A DNA stretch of 64,000 nt from JBALVT01 sp045110675 (GCA_045110675.1 JBGCGJ010000004.1:31639-95638); one strand, 5' to 3'; counted from the first letter of the stretch, positions 25,466 to 34,525 are shown. Made by a program: numbers and translations. The notes: a model not told the origin generated them from the letters alone.

Positions 25466-26465
25466 GCAGATAGTCTCTCGTGAGTGCTTCAGATACAGTC
25501 CACAGCTGCTCGGCCATCGCGTCATCGACTAAATAACCGCCGTCATTGGCCACATTTGAATCGGAAAAGTACAATCCTCGCACACCTTTCAATCCAGGGT
25601 TGGTGGCTACGTAGCAGGTCGTCGCGGCGCCCTCCTGAATGTCTTTCATAAATATCCAGCCAAGATATTTAGCGGCCCACTGCTGCCAGTTGGGAAGGTT
25701 TTTAACTAACTGAGTGTTGATCACGCCTGGGTGCAAGCTGTTTGAGGTCGCGTTGGAATCAGATAGCTTCAGAGCGAGGTGCCTGGAACACAGTGCGTTG
25801 GCCAATTTTGAAACCCCGTATGCCTCCCAGGGCCCGTAGTGTTTACTGCCATCCAGGTTGTCGAATTCTATGCCGTTTTTTGCTCGACGATGAGCTCGAG
25901 AGGACAGTATTGTGAAGCGACCCTCAGGCGCCGCTTTCACTTCCTCCAATAAGTGGTTGATGAGAATAAAGTGTCCCAGATGGTTGATGGCAAATTGTCG
26001 CTCTACACCGTTTACCAACTGAAGCTCTGGGATAGCCATTACACCTGCATTGCAGATTAAACCGTCCAGGTGTAACCCCAAGCGACGAATTCGAGTGGCG
26101 CATAGAACGACTGAATCCCACTTTGCCAGGTCCAAAAATAAAGGCGTGGTTTTACCGATGATGCTTGAGCAGGCCTTTTCAGCCTTTGCCTGGGTGCGGG
26201 CTATGCCTATGACATGCGCTCCGCGCATTGCCAGGACTCGCATGGTCTCGTAGCCCAATCCGGTATTGGCGCCGGTGATTGCGATGGTTTGCCCAGTTAA
26301 ATCCAAGCCCTCGGTCACCTCTTCGGCGGTGGAATTCGAATCGAATCTGCTGCGGGGAGCGGGATTACTAACAATTTGCGCAAGTGCTGTCGCAGGCAGA
26401 GCACTGATGACACTCAGCACTGTCATTTGTTGCAGCAGCTGTCTGCGGTTAACTTGATAGGGCAT
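25455..26465 (-). CDS. Exported SDR-family oxidoreductase (retinol dehydrogenase-like)
   Basis: A 336-residue SDR preceded by a Tat-like signal (NRRQLLQQM then a hydrophobic stretch ending ATALAQ). The dehydrogenase has ITGANTGLGYETM, ICNAGVMAIPE, catalytic Ser in TILSSRAH and YGVSK (Tyr-Lys). It resembles the WW-domain oxidoreductase/protochlorophyllide reductase-like branch. Tat export fits a protein that folds around its nucleotide cofactor in the cytosol. It lies 82 bp downstream of dgcA on the same strand but is not evidently part of that pathway. Confidence 0.8.
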   Translation of the reverse strand: MPYQVNRRQLLQQMTVLSVISALPATALAQIVSNPAPRSRFDSNSTAEEVTEGLDLTGQTIAITGANTGLGYETMRVLAMRGAHVIGIARTQAKAEKACSSIIGKTTPLFLDLAKWDSVVLCATRIRRLGLHLDGLICNAGVMAIPELQLVNGVERQFAINHLGHFILINHLLEEVKAAPEGRFTILSSRAHRRAKNGIEFDNLDGSKHYGPWEAYGVSKLANALCSRHLALKLSDSNATSNSLHPGVINTQLVKNLPNWQQWAAKYLGWIFMKDIQEGAATTCYVATNPGLKGVRGLYFSDSNVANDGGYLVDDAMAEQLWTVSEALTRDYLPRA

Positions 26466-26547
26466 AGGTCAATATCTCCGGAACCATTGCACTCGAACTT
26501 GTGTTGTTATCTTAGGTGCTATTAATAGGGTTTACCAGAACAGCAAA

Positions 26548-27537
26548 TTAAATCCCTGCCCATAGTTTGCCGGAGCTAGGTGCAGATACTTTCCCGAAGG
26601 AGTAGCTCAAAGGATGCTCTACATCTTCGGTTTGCAATAGGGGGCCGTCGATATCAATGTACTCGCAAAGTTGCGCGATTACATAGGCCGGAGCCATTGC
26701 CAGAGAGCTCCCACACATGTTCCCCACCATCAGTTCGAAACCCATTGCGGTGGCCTGTCTGGCCAGTTGCAGCGCCTCGGTTAGGCCGCCGGTTTTGTCA
26801 AGCTTAATGTTGACCACCTGGTATTTTCCAACAAGACCCGGTAGTTCCGTGCAGCTTTGAATGGATTCATCGGCAGCCAATTTGATGGGGCCGTGATAGT
26901 TGGCCAATTGGTGGTCTGCGTTTACCGGCAGCGGTTGTTCTAGCAGCGCTACATCCAGATCAATCAGCTCGCTGTGAATATCCTGCAACAGTTCCCAACT
27001 CCAGGACTGATTGGCATCGATGATAAGGCGAGCGTCTGGTCTGGCGTTGCGAATTTTCGATAGGGCGCTCAGTGAACCGCTGGCGTCCGCTTTTACTTTC
27101 AGGGTTTTGTAGTCAGAGTACTTTGCTGCCAATTCAGCCGCGTGTTCTGGATCAATCAGGCCTATAGTGTACGCCGTGATAACCGGCGCTGTTTGTGGGA
27201 CTGAAGCCGCCCGCCAAATCGTCGTCTTTTCTTGCTGACATCTTAGATCCCACAGTGCGCAGTCAAGAGCATTGCGAGCTCCACCGGGAGGTAAAATAGC
27301 CTGAAGTGCAGTTTGATCGATTCCAGCTTCAATGGCAGAGCGACAGCTTTCCAGTTGGGCGCTTATGGAACCGGGTGTCTCACCGAGATAGTCGACGCCG
27401 CAGGCCTCCGCTTTACCCGCATTACCATCCTCATCGCGTAACTCAACGGTGATCGTATCGATATAGTCGTAGCGAGAGCCGGCGATGACAAAGGGTTCGA
27501 TCATCGTCCAGCGCTGTAATTTGTGGTCGAAGATCAC
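26548..27537 (-). CDS. dgcA: Enolase-superfamily epimerase, probable N-acetyl-D-glutamate racemase DgcA
   Basis: A 329-residue dipeptide-epimerase-like enzyme. Catalytic residues are visible: Lys in the KxK motif TLKVKADA, metal ligands Asp in LIIDANQSW, Glu in LLEQPLP and Asp in LAADESIQS, and the second catalytic Lys in VVNIKLDKTGG. The DgcN-DgcA pair is reported in marine Proteobacteria to turn D-glutamate into N-acetyl-D-glutamate and then N-acetyl-L-glutamate. GTG start at 27537 shares one base with the dgcN stop (TAGTG); the frame opens further upstream but only inside dgcN. An L-Ala-D/L-Glu dipeptide epimerase is the main alternative. Confidence 0.82.
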   Translation of the reverse strand: MIFDHKLQRWTMIEPFVIAGSRYDYIDTITVELRDEDGNAGKAEACGVDYLGETPGSISAQLESCRSAIEAGIDQTALQAILPPGGARNALDCALWDLRCQQEKTTIWRAASVPQTAPVITAYTIGLIDPEHAAELAAKYSDYKTLKVKADASGSLSALSKIRNARPDARLIIDANQSWSWELLQDIHSELIDLDVALLEQPLPVNADHQLANYHGPIKLAADESIQSCTELPGLVGKYQVVNIKLDKTGGLTEALQLARQATAMGFELMVGNMCGSSLAMAPAYVIAQLCEYIDIDGPLLQTEDVEHPLSYSFGKVSAPSSGKLWAGI

Positions 27538-28562
27538 TAACTCGCGCCCAGAGCGTCCACAAATTTTGATACACCGGTCGATACGGGGTCGAATACCATC
27601 AGGTCGGTTTCTTCGGCGACCTTTGCGATTGCCTGCGCTCGGTGGTCCTCTCTCATTCCCCGGGTATTCAGACTGATTGCGCGACATTGTATGGCGGGAT
27701 TCGTCAACCGCCCGAGACTGAGATACAGGTCGATAACCTCACTCAATGGCGGGATTTTTATATGGGGACTGTCAAGGTTGTAGATTCTTCTGGGGTCGTG
27801 GCACAGGATAAGCTCGTCGGGTTGCGAACCGTGTAGCAAGCCCAGGGTCACTGCCGCGTAGCCGGGATGCAGCAGGGATCCTTGACCTTCGATAACATCC
27901 CAGTGATGTTCGCTGGCGCTGGGAGACAGCGCTTCAGCTGCACCGGCAACAAAGTCGCTGACAATGGCGTCTATAGCAATCCCAGATCCTGCAATCATAA
28001 TGCCGGTTTGCCCGGTGGCTCGAAAAGTGCAATCCAAGCCGCGGTTTTTCATTTCCCTGGCAATCGATAATGCAGTGTACTTTTTACCCAGTGCGCAATC
28101 CGTTCCTACGCTGAGCAGCCTTTTTCCTCGCCGTTTTTCGCCGGTGGCTACCGGGTAGCGGGCCTGAGAATTGCGTATTTCTACCAGCGATGCACCGCTG
28201 CGGTTTGCCGCCTCGGTCAGGCCGTCTAACTGCGCTAGTTTTTCGTGAGCGCCGCTCACAATTGTTAAACCCAACGAAGCTGCCTGTAACAGGTCTGGGT
28301 GCCACGCAGCGGGGATTTTTCCACCCACGCCGGCGATACCAATCACCAATGATTTTGCCCCCGCTTTTACGGCTTGATCCAAGGTCATGTCCGCAAGCCC
28401 AATGGACACGCCATTTTCGCTTTTTCGAAACTGGCCAATGCAGTTGCGGGTGGCCCATTCCGCAATGCCGAATCCGGTTTTGCAATTGTCCTCCCGGGTT
28501 TCATCCCCGAGATAAATTAGGTAGGGGGCAGGGAATAGAAGGCTGGCGTTTGAGTGGGTCAT
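27537..28562 (-). CDS. dgcN: DUF1611 protein, probable D-glutamate N-acetyltransferase DgcN
   Basis: A 341-residue protein with an N-terminal Rossmann-like DUF1611_N domain (KSLVIGIAGVGGKIPAAW) and a C-terminal P-loop domain with LLSVGTDCALGKKYTA as Walker A and HHWDVIEGQGSLLHPGY. DUF1611 proteins next to an enolase-superfamily epimerase are the DgcN type that acetylates D-glutamate. The start MTHSN at 28562 overlaps the upstream deacylase stop by 4 bp (ATGA), and its own stop is coupled to dgcA, a tightly linked operon. Earlier in-frame starts would run deep into the deacylase. Confidence 0.82.
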   Translation of the reverse strand: MTHSNASLLFPAPYLIYLGDETREDNCKTGFGIAEWATRNCIGQFRKSENGVSIGLADMTLDQAVKAGAKSLVIGIAGVGGKIPAAWHPDLLQAASLGLTIVSGAHEKLAQLDGLTEAANRSGASLVEIRNSQARYPVATGEKRRGKRLLSVGTDCALGKKYTALSIAREMKNRGLDCTFRATGQTGIMIAGSGIAIDAIVSDFVAGAAEALSPSASEHHWDVIEGQGSLLHPGYAAVTLGLLHGSQPDELILCHDPRRIYNLDSPHIKIPPLSEVIDLYLSLGRLTNPAIQCRAISLNTRGMREDHRAQAIAKVAEETDLMVFDPVSTGVSKFVDALGAS

Positions 28563-30121
28563 TGGCTTAAAAATTTTCCTGGATAGCGTCCTGTATGGGT
28601 CGCATCTTTCCACACTCGCTGTCCTCCTACCCATACGCCGACTATCCCTGTCGACAGAGCACTGTGATTCTCAATGGATGCGTGATCTTTTAACTCGCTA
28701 ATATCCAGTAGTACCAGGTCAGCTGCGTAACCAGGCGCAATGCTGCCGCGTTTGTTCAAGCCCATGTGGCTGGCAGTCATGGAGGTCATTTTTCGTATCA
28801 TTTCTTCCAGGGGCACGACCGGTTTTTTCACGACATATTCATGAATCGCTCTGGTGAAAGCCCCAAACCCCCGGGGGTGTCCTGAAATGCCACCGTCTGA
28901 GCACAGATTTGTATGTGGCCACGCGATCAAAGAGGCAATGTCTTCCTCAGTCATACTCACACCCATCACACTGTCGCGATTGAACAAATTCGTATCTTTG
29001 TCGGGGCCTCGATCGTAAGCATCGCGCAACAACTGCAGGAATGTTTCTGCCTCGGATGTTCTTCTGGCGTTGGCAATCTGGGCGATATTTTTCCCGACCA
29101 GACCTGGGTCTGGTTCGTAGTAGGTCAATGTCAGTCCCGAGGCCGGAGCCAGTTTCTCCAGAGCATAGTTTGCCGCTGCAATATCGGTGAAATCTCGGTC
29201 CGGAAGTAACACGCTTAAACTGGCTTCCCAATAGGTATAGGGATAAATATCTGCAGTAACGTCAATGCCCGCTGCCCGCGCTTCATCCAGTCGCGCCAAG
29301 ATGCGAGTCGCTTGTCCCCACAAATCAACACTGGCTAATTTGATATGTGAAATCTGAACCGGAATATTCGCTTGCTCACCGATGGTAAGCAGCTCTTCCA
29401 GGGCCTCTTCCAGATTCCTGTCCTCGCTGCGCATATGACTGATGTAGCGAGCATTCGATGCGGCCGCGACCTTGGCCAGAGTGATGACTTCTGCGGTACT
29501 GGAGTAAATGCCCGGGTCGTATTCGAGTCCGGTTGATAAACCCAGTGAGCCTGCTGCGAGGTCCTGTTGTAGCAATGATGACATTTTGGTCACCTCGGCG
29601 GCCGTGGCTGTGCGTCGATAGTCGTTGCCCATCACGGCAGATCGGAGGCTGCCATGGCCGGTGTATGTGGCCAAATTGACGGCGACTGCTGTAGTGTTCA
29701 TAGAGTCCTTTAGCGATTGTGCCATTTGGGAAGAAGTGCCATCCATGCCGACAACGATGGTAGTGATGCCCTGGGAAATCGCCGCAGTGGCGTGTGCGTT
29801 TTCGGCCAAGCCTTGATCGTGATGACTGTGGCTGTCGATAAATCCCGGAGCGAGTATCAGGCCAGAGGCATCGATGACTTGATCCCCTGGCATCGAAGGG
29901 AATTGTCCGATGGCATGGATGCGACCTCCAACAATTAACACATCTTCGCTTCGCGCTTTTTCTCCCGATCCATCTATTAATATAGGGTTGGAAAAGACTG
30001 TTCCGGGTGTGGTTCTAAGCTCAGGCTTTTCAACGGCGAAAGCGGAGCTGATCAGAAGCAACAAAAAACACAGTACCGTCGCGGTAATCCTGGACAGACT
30101 TCCAAATTTAATTACTTCCAT
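28559..30121 (-). CDS. Exported N-acyl-D-amino-acid deacylase (D-aminoacylase)
   Basis: Amidohydrolase-superfamily enzyme of 520 residues with a signal peptide (LLLLISSAFA). Metal-binding GFIDSHSHHDQG, the GLSTGLEYDPGIYSS signature, His in ISHIKLASVDLWG and Asp in NLCSDGGISGHPRG mark the D-aminoacylase/dihydroorotase-like group, which hydrolyses N-acyl-D-amino acids, probably in the periplasm. The C-terminal GYAADLVLLD is the usual amidohydrolase closing strand. Start ATG at 30121 has AGGAG 7 nt upstream; the longer open frame overlaps the previous gene. Releases D-amino acids that dgcN/dgcA could use. Confidence 0.88.
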   Translation of the reverse strand: MEVIKFGSLSRITATVLCFLLLLISSAFAVEKPELRTTPGTVFSNPILIDGSGEKARSEDVLIVGGRIHAIGQFPSMPGDQVIDASGLILAPGFIDSHSHHDQGLAENAHATAAISQGITTIVVGMDGTSSQMAQSLKDSMNTTAVAVNLATYTGHGSLRSAVMGNDYRRTATAAEVTKMSSLLQQDLAAGSLGLSTGLEYDPGIYSSTAEVITLAKVAAASNARYISHMRSEDRNLEEALEELLTIGEQANIPVQISHIKLASVDLWGQATRILARLDEARAAGIDVTADIYPYTYWEASLSVLLPDRDFTDIAAANYALEKLAPASGLTLTYYEPDPGLVGKNIAQIANARRTSEAETFLQLLRDAYDRGPDKDTNLFNRDSVMGVSMTEEDIASLIAWPHTNLCSDGGISGHPRGFGAFTRAIHEYVVKKPVVPLEEMIRKMTSMTASHMGLNKRGSIAPGYAADLVLLDISELKDHASIENHSALSTGIVGVWVGGQRVWKDATHTGRYPGKFLSQ

Positions 30122-30158
30122 GTATTGCTCCTGTTTTATTTGATTCTGCAATTTCACA

Positions 30159-32072
30159 TTACCATGCGACACCGTAGTCATCGCCGTAGTCGCTGGCCCC
30201 ACCCCACATGGTTCCCGTCTCTTTGTCGAAATAAATAGCGGTGATCGGGCTGTAAGGTCGTTTATCAGATTCTACACGGTACCCCATTTTCTGCAGTGCC
30301 TGCGCTACTCCATCTTCTGCCACTTGAGGTGCGATTTGTAATCTGCCGGGCTCCGATTCATGGGCACCAAAGGAGCTCTGCATTTGAAAGCTTGTGATGT
30401 TAAGCGCTTCTGCAGCCTGTTGTACGTTCATGTCGAACTCGAGCATGTTGAGAAAAAACTGCAGTAGGTTTTGATCTTGGGTGTCGCCGCCCTGAACGGA
30501 AAAAGCCATCAGCGGTGCACCATCTTTCATCGCGATGGTGGGTGTCAGAGTCGCTCGAGGTCGTTGCCCCGGTTGCACTACATTGAATGGGTTCATTGAC
30601 TCACTCAACACAAAACTCTGCATTCGCTGACTCAGGCCAATACCCGAGTCACCCGCGATAAAGGCCGGTATCCAACCGCCACTCGGTGTGATCGATACCA
30701 CCCAGCCTTCTGCATCTGCCGCCTGAATAGACGTTGTTCCGGCGAGAAAAGTTTCGTCTTTACTCATAGTTCTTGCTTGCTGGAATCCATCGACGCCTGC
30801 GGCTTTCGCTTTAGGAGGTACCGGGCTCCAGTCTTTTAGCAGCTGTTCGAAAGGATTTTTCTCACCTTGAAAAGGGTAGGGATCGCCGGGGCGAATATCT
30901 GGATTGTTCTGCTTGGGGTTTATCAACGCTCTGCGTTTTGCAGCGTATTCTTTTGACAACAAGCCGACTATCGGTTCCACCGGCGGAACGTAAGGGTCTC
31001 CATAGTAGAAGTCTCGGTCTGCAAAGGCCAGGTTCATAGCCTGATAAAGCGTGTGTATATAGTGGACGCTGTTATAGCCCATTGATTTAAGGTCAATGTC
31101 CTCAAGAATATTCAGCGCTTGCAACATGGCCGGGCCCTGAACCCAAGTGGTTAGCTTGTAGACCTCTACGCCTTTATAGTTTGTACTAACAGGCTCTTCG
31201 ATGTGGACCTGCCATTTGTCGAGATCATCCATGGTAAACAGACCGCCGTACTGCCGAGAACTGCGCACGATCTCTTCGGCAATGTCCCCTCGATAGAATC
31301 GATCGTATGCAGCGTAAATAGCTTCCTTGCGATTGCTGCCGTCGGCGAGTGACTTGGCTTCTGTCTCAATCAGCTTGGTCAGTGTCGCGTGAAGATTGGG
31401 CTGTCGAAATATCTCTCCGGCAACCGGGGCCGCGCGTTGAGCCTTGTCCTTTTCATTGTAGTGAGGAAGAAAAACGGATTTGGAGTCCGGCCACTGGGAG
31501 AGAACTTCCCGTCTGCGCTCAATGTTGTCTGCCTGTACGCCTTCTATGGGATAGCCCTTCGCCATTTCCAAAGCCGGTGCCAATACCTGCGCCAGACTCA
31601 TACTGCCATACTCGGCCAGCATCACCATCAACCCTCCGGGTGTTCCCGGGGTGACTGCTGCCAGCGGTCCATATTCCGGTGGATAGACCATGCCCTTGCT
31701 ACGGAAAAACTCGGCTGTGGCACCGCTTGGTGCAACTCCGAGGGCGTTGATACCTTTGACTTCACCGGTGTGAGGATTGTAGATCAGGGCTTGCGTTTCT
31801 CCGCCCCAACCCAGGGTGTCCCACATGGTAGAAGTGGCGGCCAGCATCGCGCAGGCTGCATCCACGGCATTGCCACCACGTGTGAAAATCATCGAACCTG
31901 CCGTTGCCGCCAGAGGTTTTCCGGTGACCGCGACCCAGTGGGAACCGTGCAACGCGGGCTTTGCGGTGCGCGGTTCGGCGACACTGAGAGGAATCGCCAC
32001 TACTGAGGAAAGGCACAGCGCCAAAGGTAACAAGTATTTGCCGGCTGGGAAGCGGAATGAGTGGTTGAGCAT
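30159..32072 (-). CDS. Gamma-glutamyltransferase-family Ntn hydrolase
   Basis: A 637-residue exported Ntn hydrolase of the gamma-glutamyltransferase family (signal peptide ending PLSVAEP). Family features: SGMIF-like region GSMIFTRGGNAVDAACAM, WGGETQALIYN, AAVTPGTPGGLMVMLAEYG, the autocleavage Thr in FLAGTTSIQAADAEGWVV, and PTIAMKDGAPLMAFSVQGGD. The usual TTHxSV after the nucleophile reads TTSIQ, so the substrate may differ from glutathione. It is first gene of the minus-strand operon with the D-aminoacylase and dgcNA, and could supply glutamate from gamma-glutamyl or peptidoglycan-type peptides. Confidence 0.85.
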   Translation of the reverse strand: MLNHSFRFPAGKYLLPLALCLSSVVAIPLSVAEPRTAKPALHGSHWVAVTGKPLAATAGSMIFTRGGNAVDAACAMLAATSTMWDTLGWGGETQALIYNPHTGEVKGINALGVAPSGATAEFFRSKGMVYPPEYGPLAAVTPGTPGGLMVMLAEYGSMSLAQVLAPALEMAKGYPIEGVQADNIERRREVLSQWPDSKSVFLPHYNEKDKAQRAAPVAGEIFRQPNLHATLTKLIETEAKSLADGSNRKEAIYAAYDRFYRGDIAEEIVRSSRQYGGLFTMDDLDKWQVHIEEPVSTNYKGVEVYKLTTWVQGPAMLQALNILEDIDLKSMGYNSVHYIHTLYQAMNLAFADRDFYYGDPYVPPVEPIVGLLSKEYAAKRRALINPKQNNPDIRPGDPYPFQGEKNPFEQLLKDWSPVPPKAKAAGVDGFQQARTMSKDETFLAGTTSIQAADAEGWVVSITPSGGWIPAFIAGDSGIGLSQRMQSFVLSESMNPFNVVQPGQRPRATLTPTIAMKDGAPLMAFSVQGGDTQDQNLLQFFLNMLEFDMNVQQAAEALNITSFQMQSSFGAHESEPGRLQIAPQVAEDGVAQALQKMGYRVESDKRPYSPITAIYFDKETGTMWGGASDYGDDYGVAW

Positions 32073-32189
32073 GGACTTTCCTGATCTACAAAAGCACTCA
32101 GCATATCAAAGACATTGTCCAGATACCGCAACTGGTTTGAATGGACTATGCTTAAGAGCAGCGACCATCAATCAATAATGCAATAAGAA

Positions 32190-33272
32190 ATGGGGCGTCT
32201 TGAGACATCCAGCCCTGAGTCGCTGTACAAGGTGAAATCTATGAGGCGATTCAAATTTGTCCGCGATCCGTTGGCCACCCAGATTGGGGATAACGTTGAG
32301 CAATTTCTGAGAATAATGGGCGGTCCTGTGTGCATTTTCCTCAGTGGCGATAACCCGGATCAAACCCGAGCCTTTGTAACGCTCCTGCACGGCAATGAGC
32401 CATCAGGGGTTATGGCTCTTTTTAAGTGGCTTAAGTCCGCTCGCAAACCTGCGGTTAATATTGTCTGTATTGTTGCCTCGGTATCTGCGGCGCTTGAAGA
32501 GCCCCTGTTCAGCCACCGAATGCTTCCAGGCGCTAGAGATTTAAACCGATGTTTTCGTCCCCCGTTTGAGGATGAACCCGGGCTCCTTGCCGAGGAGATA
32601 TTGGAAATACTGAAAATGCATCACCCGGAAGCGGTGGTAGACATGCACAACACTTCCGGATCGGGGCCCGCTTTTGGGGTTTGCACGCATATGGACAGAC
32701 AGCACGATGCTCTGGTGTCGATTTTCACCCAGCGCCTTATTGTGTCCAATCTTAGTCTGGGTTCTCTCATGGACATAAGCGAACATTCATACCCTACCGT
32801 GACTGTCGAGGTGGGAGGGCATCTGGACGAACATGCGGATGAAAACGCCTACGATGGGCTTTGTCGCTATTTTCAGGCTCCCATTGTTCTGGCGCAGGAC
32901 GAAACAGACTGGGGGTTAGAGTTACTCCGCGACCCAATTCGGCTGGTCATCAACGACGGCGTAACACTTGCCTATGGTGAGACGGGGGGCGAGTGCGATA
33001 TCACCTTGCTCCCCAATGTCGAGCATTTTAACTTTGGTAGCGTAACCGTAGATACGCAGTTGGGTTGGGCTAAGGGCGATGAACGAAAACTATTTTCAGC
33101 GATTGACGCAGGCCGCCGCTGTGCGGTTAGCCGATTGGTTCGTATAGAAGACGGCAAGTTGTATCCCGCACAAACGCTTAAGCTTTTTATGATTTCCCAC
33201 AATGCGGCTATCGCCCAGTCTGACTGCTTGTTTTACGCGGTTGTTGATGATGGCAGGGCTGTGTGCAATTAG
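32190..33272 (+). CDS. Succinylglutamate desuccinylase/aspartoacylase-family zinc deacylase
   Basis: A 360-residue M14-fold amidohydrolase. Zinc ligands are in LLHGNEPSGVMAL (His, Glu) and VVDMHNTSGSG (His), with the catalytic Glu in VTVEVGGHLDEHA. AstE/AspA enzymes remove succinyl or acetyl groups from glutamate or aspartate. It is divergent from the D-amino acid operon across a 117-bp shared promoter region. A role as the N-acetyl-L-glutamate deacetylase completing the D-glutamate pathway is a natural guess from context. The start may alternatively be ATG at 32241 (MRRFKF). Confidence 0.8.
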   Translation: MGRLETSSPESLYKVKSMRRFKFVRDPLATQIGDNVEQFLRIMGGPVCIFLSGDNPDQTRAFVTLLHGNEPSGVMALFKWLKSARKPAVNIVCIVASVSAALEEPLFSHRMLPGARDLNRCFRPPFEDEPGLLAEEILEILKMHHPEAVVDMHNTSGSGPAFGVCTHMDRQHDALVSIFTQRLIVSNLSLGSLMDISEHSYPTVTVEVGGHLDEHADENAYDGLCRYFQAPIVLAQDETDWGLELLRDPIRLVINDGVTLAYGETGGECDITLLPNVEHFNFGSVTVDTQLGWAKGDERKLFSAIDAGRRCAVSRLVRIEDGKLYPAQTLKLFMISHNAAIAQSDCLFYAVVDDGRAVCN

Positions 33273-33344
33273 GCCCCACAAAAGCTGTTCCCGATGAGCA
33301 TATAACGTTAGGATGAAACAGTTTTCTAGCTTAGGAGCAATACG

Positions 33345-34484
33345 ATGTCAGATGCGATGATGGCATATCCGGATCTTCGTCATCCCTTCCAAGAAAGACC
33401 CATCCATCCTCAGGGCTGCGCCACGGTCTTGTCTCAGGGGCGCACAGTCACGCTCAGCGAAGTTGGCGAAGGCGATGGTTTGTTAATCCGGCCGGAGGAC
33501 CTTCCCGCGATCAACGGATTTACGCTAAAGCCGCAAGGTGCATGCTATGCCGATATGTGCATTCCGGTAGGCGAATCCCTGTTCGTCGAACAAGACGGCA
33601 AAAAATGGTTTGATTTGACTGCATTTGCAGATTTGCTCGGCCAGGCTTATGTGGCAGATAAGGAAGCCATGGTCTGGAGTTTTGCCGAAGTACCTGCCAA
33701 GCGTCAAGATATGATGACCAACGCGATGGCGCCAGACTTTGAGGTCACCGACCGCGAGGGGCAGGTGGTGCGAATGGCCGACCTCAAGGGCAAAAAAGCC
33801 CTGATCGTAACCTGGTCCTCATGGTGAGGATGCTTCCTAGACGTGCCCGTGTGGCAACGTATATACGAAGAAATAAACGACCCAAACTTTGTCATTCTCT
33901 GCGCAGCACAAGACACCGGTGGTGAAGCGGTCGCGGGTCCCATTTTCGATGCGGCGAACGCGACTTATATCCAAGTGGTTGATCCTGACCACATCATCAG
34001 CAGTGCCTTTAATTTTGTGAATGTACCCTCCGCTGCTTGGGTGGACGAGGACGGCAGAATTGTGCGGATTGATGAGGGCACTTATTCAAAACAGCACGAG
34101 ATTGGTGAAGGCGAGCAGAAGATCTCTTTTGGTACCGATGTTTACTCACCGGCCTTAAAGGATTGGATTGCCAGCGGCGCGGAGAGCGTGCACGTTCAGT
34201 CTGCAGAGACAGTGACCGGCAATCTTCGCCAACACACACCTGATCAATTATTGGCCGATGCGGTTTTTCGACTTGCCAATTTGTTTCGCTCCCATGGTCA
34301 GAGTGACAAAGCGGAGCATTACTGGGAAAAGGCCCGGGAGTTGAACCCCGATAGCGTCAATTTCATTCGCCAGAATCTCACCTTGTCGGAGGAAGGCTCC
34401 GCCGGCGAAACCTTCATGAAGCTCATGGGGCAGTATATGAGTGAGGGCAAGGATTACTATCGTCCGATGGATATCGAATCCTGA
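33345..34484 (+). CDS. Thioredoxin-fold (TlpA/AhpC-like) selenoprotein with in-frame UGA
   Basis: Read through the TGA at 33825-33827 as selenocysteine, this is a 379-residue protein. Order: a ~125-residue N-terminal domain with two Cys (C67, C72 in GACYADMCIPV), a redoxin domain starting APDFEVTDREGQVVRMADLK with the active-site TWSSW-Sec-GC (Sec161, Cys163) in place of TWCxxC, LDVPVWQRIYEEI and later NVPSAAWVDEDGRIV, then a helical TPR-like C-terminus (RSHGQSDKAEHYWEKARELN). Both halves share one frame, and the downstream half has no start of its own with a Shine-Dalgarno. A SECIS hairpin follows the TGA. AGGAG precedes the ATG. Cytosolic, no signal. Probably a thiol/selenol peroxidase or reductase. 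Confidence 0.85.
33841..33860 (+). promoter_or_regulatory. Bacterial SECIS element downstream of the UGA codon
   Basis: ACGTGCC (33841-33847) pairs with GGC-A-ACGT (33853-33860) as seven base pairs with a single bulged A, closing a 5-nt loop CGTGT that holds a G in its second position and a GU pair. The loop begins 21 nt after the TGA. These dimensions fit the known bacterial SECIS rules (apical loop 16-37 nt from UGA, G at the start of the loop) for SelB recognition. Confidence 0.8.
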
Positions 34485-34525
34485 TATCCATTAAGCTGCT
34501 TTAGGCCGTTTTTTCACCGGATTAG

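Noticed and set aside
27538..27687. N-terminal extension of DgcA reading back into dgcN
   Set aside because: The extra sequence is Arg/Gly-rich and unlike the family, while GTG at 27537 is coupled to the dgcN stop.
33825..33827. TGA in the redoxin gene as a sequencing error or a pseudogene stop
   Set aside because: The frame is open for 160 codons before and 218 after with continuous domain similarity, the TGA falls exactly at the redox position, a SECIS-like hairpin follows at the right distance, and a terminator closes the gene.
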